This document shows, in pieces, positions 1-4,927 of a DNA stretch of 5,033 nucleotides (its first letter is position 1; each line of letters opens with the position of its first letter). Location: NCBI GenBank assembly GCA_030600745.1, contig JAUVLL010000257.1:1-5033 (forward strand). Direction: 5' to 3'. Both the position numbers and the translations under genes were made by a program. Under the pieces are notes generated by a model. That model did no database searches. It was not told the origin of the DNA and saw nothing but the letters and a program-made list of their open reading frames with translations. The stretch comes from Spirochaetaceae bacterium. Its GTDB lineage: Bacteria; Spirochaetota; Spirochaetia; B11-G9.

Positions 1-1
1 A

Positions 2-844
2 AATCCGGAAAGTGCAACAGGGAAAAAGGTTCTTCTTAATATGGTTCTTAAAGGACTGGGATGGGATGGGAATCCTGATTCATTGTCATCTGAAATGTTT
101 AAGAACTACATCAGAATTATCCCTGATGTAAGCGAGAGGGATATCAGATCAGTAGCCGGTAGTGCTTTAAAAATTGATCCTGAAAAGATTAAAGAGGATT
201 ATGAAAAATGTGATGTTATTGTTAGAAAGACCGAAAGGGATACCTGGTCGGTCTCGGAAATAAATACTCTCTATGCCGGGGCATCCATCCGGGATAAATC
301 AGATGGTATAAAACTTGCAGCTGTAGAGTCCGATAGTTTTTTAACGGAGGAACATTATGCAGCTTTCGGAACTTACTGTCATGGAATTATTGAAGCAGAA
401 TTAAAGAAATCTTCAGATAGGGTAATGCTGCCTTCTTTTTTTACCACTTTCGCAGGAACCCAGCAAAAGGTTGTTGGAATCGATGCCCGTAAGCTTGCAG
501 CAAACTTTCTGGATTCGTCTTTTGTCCGGGAAAATAAAAATTTCAATTTTGAATCGGAAATAGCCTTCCTTCTTAATATTGGAAATCATGAGAATCCTAT
601 CTACGTAAATGGACAGATAGATCTGCTGCTTGAAAAAAAGGACGGGGTTATAATTGTTGATTTTAAGACAGACAGATACAGAAATCCGGAGGAGTATGCT
701 GTTCAGCTTTTCCTCTACCGACAGGCAGCTGAGGAAATTTATAATAAACCTGTAATAAGCTATCTGTTTTATTTGCGGGAAGGGATTGATACTGAAGTAA
801 ATAGTGTTTTTCAGATAGTAGATATTATTAATAAACTTTGCTAA
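2..844 (+). CDS. AddA/RecB-like helicase-nuclease, C-terminal nuclease end (5' partial)
   Basis: This is the C-terminal part of a double-strand-break-processing helicase-nuclease of the UvrD-family AddA/RecB kind. The reading frame is open to the left window edge, so the first ATG at 41 is internal and not the true start. What is seen is a RecB-type PD-(D/E)XK nuclease domain. Numbering from the ATG at 41, there is GTxxH with His114 (380-382) and Glu118, Glu171 and Glu173 before the core, GQID with Asp194 (620-622), VDFKT with Asp207 and Lys209 (659-667), then QLFLY (Gln222, Tyr226). This is the H...D...DxK...QxxxY order of the family, and all metal-binding positions look intact. In AddA the domain also lies at the extreme C-terminus and acts with AddB in recombination repair. 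The helicase motifs are outside the window, so a different helicase-nuclease of the superfamily cannot be excluded. The TAA stop overlaps the stop of the convergent acetyltransferase gene. Confidence 0.82.
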   Translation, partial: NPESATGKKVLLNMVLKGLGWDGNPDSLSSEMFKNYIRIIPDVSERDIRSVAGSALKIDPEKIKEDYEKCDVIVRKTERDTWSVSEINTLYAGASIRDKSDGIKLAAVESDSFLTEEHYAAFGTYCHGIIEAELKKSSDRVMLPSFFTTFAGTQQKVVGIDARKLAANFLDSSFVRENKNFNFESEIAFLLNIGNHENPIYVNGQIDLLLEKKDGVIIVDFKTDRYRNPEEYAVQLFLYRQAAEEIYNKPVISYLFYLREGIDTEVNSVFQIVDIINKLC

Positions 845-1623
845 ATTTTCCTTACATACTTCCCAACAATCTTCTTTAATTTCTCATAAGATGGAGGCGG
901 ACCGGTTCTAACCTCTTTCCCATTAATAAAGATACCATCCGAAATTCCCCACTCCAGGAAGGTTTCTCTGTCTGAAGTATTGTACTCAGTTACTTTTACA
1001 ATATTTCCGAACTCTGCCGCTGCCCGTTTTATCCTGTTTGATGCCATATTCCGGACCGGACACCAGCCGTTTTGGAATATCGTTATCTCAACACTGCCCT
1101 TAACTTTCCCGGGTTTTTTCTTTGGACGGAACCATGCTGGTTGTTCAGCATCCGGGGAGAATTGTTTCCATAAAAGTACCTGAATACCCATTCTGTCCAC
1201 TTTTTTATAACCCTGCTTATGAAACCATGAAGCTTTCATAAAGGCGGGAATTGCCAGCCCCCATACTACAAGACCCTTAGCCACCAAATCTCTTACATCC
1301 TTTTCTGCAGCGGAAAGAAGAGCTTTGCCTGTGCCCTTTCCCTGCTGATTTCCCACTCCCTCTTTGTGTCCATGAACCCAGATACACAGAACCACATAAA
1401 GATCTTTCCCATTAATAAAAGAGTTTTCTATCGGAATATATTGAATCATTCCGATAAGTTGTCCCTCTTCGTCTTTGGCAAGTTTAACCCTTAGGCCACG
1501 ATGTTTTTCGATATTGTACCAGTTTTCTTTGTGGGGATGACCCTCTTTAATTTCAGAAGACCAGTCTTCAAGGCAGTTGAAGTAACTCTGTTCATATTCT
1601 TTTTCCAGGTCAACTATTTTCAT
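841..1623 (-). CDS. GNAT N-acetyltransferase with thioredoxin-like (YoaP-like) C-terminal domain
   Basis: This is a predicted cytosolic 260-residue protein of two parts. Residues 1 to about 155 look like a GNAT acetyltransferase: a core strand near LIGMIQYIP (56-64), then acetyl-CoA-binding motif A with Gln94-x-x-Gly97-x-Gly99, helix ALLSAAEKDV, and a late FHKQGYKKV segment (134-142) typical of GNAT motif B. A Pro/Lys-rich linker (about 161-175) leads to a beta-alpha-beta thioredoxin-like domain (178-260) with WCPVRN, in which Cys188 is the only cysteine, and a GxxPPSYEKLKKIV-like end. The end resembles the YoaP-like domain known to follow GNAT domains. The acceptor substrate is unknown. I chose the ATG at 1623 because GGGAGG lies 5 nt upstream; the frame stays open to 1698, but that start would run into the aldolase gene. 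The gene follows the aldolase by 40 bp on the same strand, so co-transcription is likely. Its TAG stop overlaps the stop of the convergent nuclease gene. Confidence 0.85.
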   Translation of the reverse strand: MKIVDLEKEYEQSYFNCLEDWSSEIKEGHPHKENWYNIEKHRGLRVKLAKDEEGQLIGMIQYIPIENSFINGKDLYVVLCIWVHGHKEGVGNQQGKGTGKALLSAAEKDVRDLVAKGLVVWGLAIPAFMKASWFHKQGYKKVDRMGIQVLLWKQFSPDAEQPAWFRPKKKPGKVKGSVEITIFQNGWCPVRNMASNRIKRAAAEFGNIVKVTEYNTSDRETFLEWGISDGIFINGKEVRTGPPPSYEKLKKIVGKYVRKI

Positions 1624-1641
1624 AACAACCTCCCAGGTTGC
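1624..1641 (-). promoter_or_regulatory. Ribosome-binding site inside a small hairpin, acetyltransferase gene
   Basis: Read on the minus strand, CAACCT (1640-1635), loop GGG (1634-1632) and AGGTTG (1631-1626) form a perfect 6-bp stem with a 3-nt loop, with a possible extra G-U pair outside. The Shine-Dalgarno sequence GGGAGG (1634-1629) occupies the loop and the 3' arm and stands 5 nt before the ATG. It decides the start at 1623. Folding would hide about half of the site, so translation could be tuned by the hairpin. That last point is inference. Confidence 0.6.
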
Positions 1642-1663
1642 ATAGGCGATTAGATAGTATCTT

Positions 1664-2710
1664 TTAGCTGCTCCTGTTCCGCCTTTTGGGGACCTCAAAT
1701 TCTTTGATTATACGGCATATCTCATCTGTATCTTCTGTACTTATTCCCAAATGAGTTACCATTCGTATACTATTGGGACTGGCTGCCCCGCAGATAATAC
1801 CTTTTTTCTCAAGGGCAGATACAATAATATCTGCTTTAGCAAAAGTCTTAAAATATAAAATATTGGTTTCGACTGTATCAAGATCAATTTCTGCCCATTT
1901 TACTGTAGAAATGGTTTTTGCTATCTTTTTGGCATTCTGCATATCTAATATCAGGGGTTTTATGTTATTCTCCAGAGCATAGATACCAGCAGCTGCAAGG
2001 ACACCCACCTGCCGCATTCCACCGCCCAGCATTTTCCTGACCCGTCTTGCTTCTGCAATAAATTTTTCCGACCCGCAGAGCAGGCTGCCCACGGGAGCAC
2101 CAAGTCCTTTTGAAAGACAGAATGTAACAGTATCTGCAAAGGAACACATCTTTCTAATTGGTACTCCAGTAGCGGCAGAAGCATTGAACATTCTTGCCCC
2201 ATCCATATGAACTTTCAGCTTGTATTTTTTTGCGAACTCTGAGACTGCCTTTAATTCCGGGAGTTGATAACATGTACCCCCTTCCTTATTATGAGAGTTC
2301 TCTATCTCGATCATCTTTACCCTGGACATGTAGTAAATATCCGGGCGTAGATGTTTTCCAAGTTCTGCCGGTGTGAGGATACCTTTTTTACCCTCGACTG
2401 CTATGGGCATCACGCCTGCAAGAGCTGCAACCGAAGAAAGTTCATAATGTAGAATATGGCTGTTTTTCTGGGTTAGAACTTCATTTCCCCTTCCGCAGTT
2501 AACATAGAGTGCAATAAGGTTTCCCATCGATCCTGATGGAACAAATAAAGCTGCTTTTTTCCCTGTTATTTTTGCAGCCATTTCCTGTAGTTTATTTATG
2601 GTAGGATCTTCTGCATAGACATCATCTCCTACATCGGCAATATACATAGCCTTTCTCATCTCTTTATTGGGTCTGGTAAGAGTATCGCTTCGTAAGTCGT
2701 ATTTTTTCAT
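1664..2710 (-). CDS. ltaE: Low-specificity L-threonine aldolase (PLP enzyme)
   Basis: This enzyme cleaves L-threonine or L-allo-threonine to glycine and acetaldehyde and is a cytosolic PLP-dependent enzyme of fold type I. The 348 residues are the normal family length. Visible hallmarks are the N-terminal DLRSDTLTRP (5-14), the GDDVYAEDPT segment (28-37), and PSGSMGN (58-64), which binds the PLP phosphate. Further on are NSHILHYE with His85/His88 near the cofactor ring, HMDGAR with Asp170 and Arg173 (168-173), and CLSKGLGAPVGS with the Schiff-base lysine Lys201. SIRMVTH with Arg316 binds the substrate carboxylate in relatives. The HMDGAR and SKGLGAP motifs point to the L-type rather than the D-threonine aldolase. 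The ATG at 2710 has AGGA 7 nt upstream and directly precedes the conserved N-terminus. It is the first gene of a leftward unit with the acetyltransferase and is driven from the repeat-bearing region 2738-2788. The exact stereopreference cannot be read from the sequence. Confidence 0.93.
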   Translation of the reverse strand: MKKYDLRSDTLTRPNKEMRKAMYIADVGDDVYAEDPTINKLQEMAAKITGKKAALFVPSGSMGNLIALYVNCGRGNEVLTQKNSHILHYELSSVAALAGVMPIAVEGKKGILTPAELGKHLRPDIYYMSRVKMIEIENSHNKEGGTCYQLPELKAVSEFAKKYKLKVHMDGARMFNASAATGVPIRKMCSFADTVTFCLSKGLGAPVGSLLCGSEKFIAEARRVRKMLGGGMRQVGVLAAAGIYALENNIKPLILDMQNAKKIAKTISTVKWAEIDLDTVETNILYFKTFAKADIIVSALEKKGIICGAASPNSIRMVTHLGISTEDTDEICRIIKEFEVPKRRNRSS

Positions 2711-2737
2711 TCCTTATTCCTGAGTTTGCTTTTCTTT

Positions 2738-2766
2738 AGTATATCATTTTTTTCGAAAACTAAGAA
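2738..2766 (-). promoter_or_regulatory. Predicted promoter of the aldolase-acetyltransferase unit
   Basis: On the minus strand an extended -10, TGATATACT, occupies 2746-2738 (TATACT at 2743-2738 preceded by TG). A weak -35, TTCTTA, lies at 2766-2761 with 17-bp spacing. The predicted start is an A near 2731, giving a leader of about 21 nt that carries the AGGA ribosome-binding site at 2721-2718. A TTTTCGAAAA palindrome (2750-2759) sits between the two boxes, where a bound repressor would block polymerase. Confidence 0.5.
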
Positions 2767-2788
2767 GATTTTTCGAAAACTAAGAAGA
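2749..2788. repeat. Two-copy exact 20-bp tandem repeat containing TTTTCGAAAA palindromes
   Basis: The 20-base unit tttttcgaaaactaagaaga occurs at 2749-2768 and again, without any change, at 2769-2788. Each copy contains the perfect 10-bp palindrome TTTTCGAAAA (2750-2759 and 2770-2779), so the dyad centres are exactly 20 bp apart, close to two helical turns. A decayed third version, TTTTATGAAAA, follows at 2791-2801. The first palindrome lies inside the aldolase promoter spacer. Operator function is inference; the repeat itself is directly visible. Confidence 0.85.
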
Positions 2789-2817
2789 AATTTTATGAAA
2801 AACTTTTTACTGCGCAG

Positions 2818-2857
2818 GGTAAAAATAAATAACCCTGTAAATTTATTGATTTTTACC
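2818..2857. promoter_or_regulatory. Imperfect 15-bp inverted repeat, probable vapBC operator
   Basis: The left arm ggtaaaaataaataa (2818-2832) and right arm ttattgatttttacc (2843-2857) match at 14 of 15 positions around a 10-nt spacer. A further TTTTTAC at 2804-2810 adds a third half-site, which pairs with GTAAAAA at 2819-2825. The right arm covers the possible -35 elements of the toxin-antitoxin operon. Ribbon-helix-helix antitoxins commonly bind such dyads to repress their own operon, so this is the natural candidate operator, though not demonstrated. Confidence 0.55.
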
Positions 2858-2887
2858 ACAAACAAGTATATTATATAATATAAGGAG
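2852..2887 (+). promoter_or_regulatory. Predicted vapBC promoter and ribosome-binding site
   Basis: A perfect -10, TATAAT (2874-2879), has TTTACC (2852-2857) 16 bp upstream, a 4-of-6 match to TTGACA. An alternative is TATATT (2867-2872) with TTGATT (2846-2851) at a short 15-bp spacing. The Shine-Dalgarno AAGGAG (2882-2887) stands 6 nt before the ATG at 2894. The first promoter would start transcription inside the ribosome-binding site, whereas the second would keep it in a leader of about 15 nt. I cannot decide which is used. Confidence 0.45.
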
Positions 2888-2893
2888 AACTGT

Positions 2894-3124
2894 ATGCCGC
2901 AATTATCTTTGTATATTGATGAAACAACTCTGAAGAAGATAGAAACAGCCGCAAAATTTGAGCAGGTTTCAATCTCAAAATATGTTGTAAGGAAATTAAA
3001 TGAATCAATGTCTAAATCCTGGCCGGAAAACTATCAGGATTTGTACGGTTCTGTTGCAGACGAAAGTTTTATAGCAGAAAGAACAAAAGATTTTTCTGAT
3101 GATATTCTACGGGAAGAGTTATGA
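2894..3124 (+). CDS. vapB: Ribbon-helix-helix antitoxin of a VapBC module
   Basis: This 76-residue protein is predicted to neutralise the VapC toxin encoded next to it and to bind the operon's own operator as a dimer. The N-terminal half (about 3-39) fits a ribbon-helix-helix DNA-binding domain: strand QLSLYID (3-9), helix TTLKKIETAAKFE (11-23), turn QVSIS, and helix KYVVRKLNES (29-38). The C-terminal half contains WPENYQDLYGSV (43-54) followed by an acidic tail rich in Asp and Glu, the typical toxin-wrapping segment that is disordered when free. The start is supported by AAGGAG 6 nt before the ATG. The last codon and TGA stop overlap the toxin ATG (ATGA at 3121-3124), so the two are translationally coupled. 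The antitoxin assignment rests on the RHH pattern together with the partner. RHH antitoxins of several families look alike, so the VapB name is by context. Confidence 0.85.
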   Translation: MPQLSLYIDETTLKKIETAAKFEQVSISKYVVRKLNESMSKSWPENYQDLYGSVADESFIAERTKDFSDDILREEL

Positions 3125-3519
3125 AATATTTCCTGGACACAAATATCTGTATCTATTATTTGAAGGGAATAAATACAAATATTAAAAGGAAATTATTAGA
3201 AAAACATCCTGATGACATAAAAATAGCTTCTATAGTAAAGGCAGAATTACTATATGGAGCAGAAAAAAGCATACAAAAGAAAGACAATCTTACAAAAGTT
3301 CAGGATTTTCTTTTCCCTTTTGAGATAATTCCATTTGCTAATGAAGAAACCTATACATATTCAATAATACGATCAACCCTTGAGAAAAAGGGTAAAATAA
3401 TTGGACCAAACGATCTGTTGATTGCTTCAATTGTTCTGGAAAATGACGGGATTCTGGTAACAAATAATGTCAAAGAATTTAAAAGAATAGACAGATTAAA
3501 AATAGAAAACTGGATATAG
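3121..3519 (+). CDS. vapC: VapC-type PIN-domain ribonuclease toxin
   Basis: This 132-residue single-domain PIN toxin is a Mg2+-dependent endoribonuclease. Relatives cut initiator tRNA-fMet or other tRNA/rRNA loops and halt translation until the antitoxin binds. The acidic active-site residues are all present: Asp6 in FLDTNICIYYLKG, Glu42 in KAELLYGAEKS, and Asp98 in GPNDLLIAS. The C-terminal LVTNNVKEFKRI (112-123) with Asn115, Asn116 and Glu119 is the conserved fourth motif. Length and motif order match intact family members, so the toxin should be functional. The ATG overlaps the antitoxin stop by 4 bp. Base composition is strikingly low: 47 G/C of 180 in 3121-3300 by hand count (26%), against 77 of 180 in three sampled stretches of aroA (43%). 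That fits recent acquisition of the pair. The RNA target cannot be told from the sequence. The gene ends 22 bp from the convergent aroA stop with no visible terminator. Confidence 0.93.
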   Translation: MKYFLDTNICIYYLKGINTNIKRKLLEKHPDDIKIASIVKAELLYGAEKSIQKKDNLTKVQDFLFPFEIIPFANEETYTYSIIRSTLEKKGKIIGPNDLLIASIVLENDGILVTNNVKEFKRIDRLKIENWI

Positions 3520-3541
3520 ATAAACAGTGCCTCAAACCTTT

Positions 3542-4804
3542 CTAACCCCTTGTTATCTGATCAAGAAGTTCAAAAAAATCAGGGAACGTTATTGATACTG
3601 CACTTATATCGTCAATTGTGGTTTTACCTTTTGATGCCAGGGCAGCAATGGCAAGAGCCATTATTACTCTGTGGTCCTTATGACCGGAAACATCTGTTCC
3701 TGTAAGTTCCTTTTTTCCTTTTATTATCAACCCATCCGGCAGTTCTTCAATATCGGCACCCATTTTTTCAAGTTCTTCTTTCATAACTGCTATTCTGTCT
3801 GTCTCTTTCAGGCGTGCCTGGGGAACATTGTATAATTTGGTTTCACCCTTTGCAAAACATGCTGTAACTGCCAGAGCAGGAAGTGCGTCAGGTGTGTCGT
3901 TAAGATCTAACTCACATCCAACTAATGGACCCCCCTCAATTTTAATGAAGTTAATACCAATTTCAATATGACATCCCATCTTTTCAAGCATATAAACAAC
4001 AGCCTTATCTCCCTGACTGTCTGCCATATCCAGTCCTTTTAGTGTAAGGGTTGAACCTGTTATAGCAGCGGCGCATAGGAAAAAAGTAGCTGATGAAAAA
4101 TCTCCCGGTACCTGTTTTACAAATGCTTCAAAGTGCTGGCCTCCGGGGATGAAGAATTTTTTGAAATCTGTAGTATCATACATGATAAATTGTTCATTGA
4201 GCCATTTAAGTGTCATCTCCACATAGGGCTGTTCCCGAAGTAAAGGAACTTCTATCTCTGTATTTCCATTTATAAGGGGTGTACACAGAAGCAGGCTGGA
4301 AAGATACTGGCTTGTTGGGCATTCAATACTGGTTGTCCCTCCTGTAAGAGGGCCCTTTATACTAAACGGCGGACAACCGTTTTCCCCGGAGATACTAATT
4401 TCAGCCCCAAGATCTTTTAGACTGTTTAGTAAATTTTCCACAGGTCTGGACTTTATCTGATTATCCCCGGTGAAGGTGATTTCGTGTGAACTTAAAGCAG
4501 CAAGTCCTGCTGCAAGGTAAAGTGTTGTTCCTGAATTTCCTACATCGATGATATCTGGAATTGGTTTTATAGAACCACCTGTTCCTTTGATAATCCATCT
4601 GTCTTTTCCAATTTGAACTAAGGCTCCAAAAATCTTAATAATTTCCACACAGGAGCGTGTATCAGAAGAATCCAGAGGGTTAATAATTGTACTTTCTCCC
4701 TTTGCTATTGCAGCAATCAGTAGAGCCCGTATTGTGTGGGATTTTGATGCAGGAATTGTTATTTCTCCGGATAAAGATTTTACAGGAAAGACTGTTCTTT
4801 TCAT
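3542..4804 (-). CDS. aroA: 3-phosphoshikimate 1-carboxyvinyltransferase (EPSP synthase)
   Basis: This enzyme transfers the enolpyruvyl group of phosphoenolpyruvate to shikimate-3-phosphate, the sixth step of the shikimate pathway to chorismate and the aromatic amino acids. The 420 residues from the ATG at 4804 give the usual two-domain protein. Motifs in order are PASKSHTIRAL (18-28; Lys21, Ser22, Arg26), DVGNSGTT (87-94; Asn90, Gly92), KSRPVENLL (118-126; Arg120), PTSQYLSSLLL (163-173; Gln166), and PGDFSSATFF (233-242; Asp235). These are followed by NDTPDALPAL (302-311; catalytic Asp306), RLKETDRI (331-338; Glu334, Arg337), GHKDHRV (374-380; His378, Arg379) and TFPDFFELL (406-414). Two usual residues differ: Tyr96 replaces the Arg of E. 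coli GTAMRP, and Ile405 stands where E. coli has Lys411. The frame extends to a TTG at 4840, but that TTG is part of a -35 box. No Shine-Dalgarno precedes the ATG (see the promoter entry). The gene is monocistronic within what is visible, with divergent and convergent neighbours. Confidence 0.95.
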   Translation of the reverse strand: MKRTVFPVKSLSGEITIPASKSHTIRALLIAAIAKGESTIINPLDSSDTRSCVEIIKIFGALVQIGKDRWIIKGTGGSIKPIPDIIDVGNSGTTLYLAAGLAALSSHEITFTGDNQIKSRPVENLLNSLKDLGAEISISGENGCPPFSIKGPLTGGTTSIECPTSQYLSSLLLCTPLINGNTEIEVPLLREQPYVEMTLKWLNEQFIMYDTTDFKKFFIPGGQHFEAFVKQVPGDFSSATFFLCAAAITGSTLTLKGLDMADSQGDKAVVYMLEKMGCHIEIGINFIKIEGGPLVGCELDLNDTPDALPALAVTACFAKGETKLYNVPQARLKETDRIAVMKEELEKMGADIEELPDGLIIKGKKELTGTDVSGHKDHRVIMALAIAALASKGKTTIDDISAVSITFPDFFELLDQITRG

Positions 4805-4811
4805 AAGGGGT

Positions 4812-4840
4812 ATTGTAAAGAGTGATCTGAGGAGTGTCAA
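4812..4840 (-). promoter_or_regulatory. Near-consensus sigma70 promoter of aroA, leaderless configuration
   Basis: On the minus strand TTGACA (4840-4835) is a 6-of-6 -35 box. It is followed after exactly 17 bp by TACAAT (4817-4812), a 5-of-6 -10 box. Counting seven bases on, the start site falls at 4805 or 4804, that is, on or beside the A of the aroA ATG. The messenger would have no 5' leader, which explains why no ribosome-binding site is found before the ATG. Confidence 0.75.
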
Positions 4841-4851
4841 AGGGGCTCAGC

Positions 4852-4881
4852 AATTAGATTATTGTTTTTAGATAATCAATT
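4852..4881. repeat. A+T-rich inverted repeat in the aroA divergent region
   Basis: GATTAT (4857-4862) and ATAATC (4872-4877) pair around a 9-nt loop. They are flanked by AATT on both sides (4852-4855 and 4878-4881), making a 10-bp dyad with one bulged A at 4856. It lies between the two divergent promoters and touches the -35 area of the rightward gene. It could be a regulator site, or chance in A+T-rich DNA. Confidence 0.3.
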
Positions 4882-4920
4882 ACATTTTATTTAAATTACG
4901 CTTATACTCTCTTATAAGGG
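4879..4920 (+). promoter_or_regulatory. Predicted promoter and ribosome-binding site of the rightward gene at 4928
   Basis: TATACT (4903-4908) is a good -10, with ATTACA (4879-4884), a 4-of-6 -35, 18 bp upstream. The expected start near 4915 gives a leader of about 13 nt carrying AAGGG (4916-4920), 7 nt before the ATG at 4928. Confidence 0.45.
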
Positions 4921-4927
4921 AAAATAA

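Noticed and set aside
980..1183. Rightward open frame inside the acetyltransferase gene, and similar frames at 1773-1982, 1960-2202 and 2194-2376 inside the aldolase gene
   Set aside because: They lie wholly within well-supported genes on another frame or strand and show no recognisable protein motifs.
1622..1643. Seven-codon minus-strand frame (ATG at 1643) whose TGA overlaps the acetyltransferase ATG, like a leader peptide
   Set aside because: It has no ribosome-binding site and no informative codon run; it is probably a by-product of the hairpin sequence.
1624..1698. 25-residue N-terminal extension of the acetyltransferase starting at 1698
   Set aside because: It would overlap the aldolase coding end, the extension does not look like a GNAT N-terminus, and the ATG at 1623 has a strong Shine-Dalgarno.
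2749..2788. CRISPR-like repeat
   Set aside because: It has only two copies directly abutting with no spacer, in a promoter, and no cas genes are present.
2815..2837. CAGGGT / ACCCTG hairpin as an intrinsic terminator
   Set aside because: It has only 6 bp with an 11-nt loop, no T-run, and lies in a divergent region where no transcript is expected to end.
3520..3580. Possible terminator between vapC and aroA (CTGAT ... ATCAG)
   Set aside because: The stem is 5 bp with a 17-nt loop inside the aroA coding end, and there is no T-run; it is compatible with chance.
4805..4840. TTG start for aroA adding 12 residues
   Set aside because: The TTG is the first three bases of a consensus -35 box, the transcript would begin downstream of it, no ribosome-binding site precedes it, and the family N-terminus fits the ATG at 4804.
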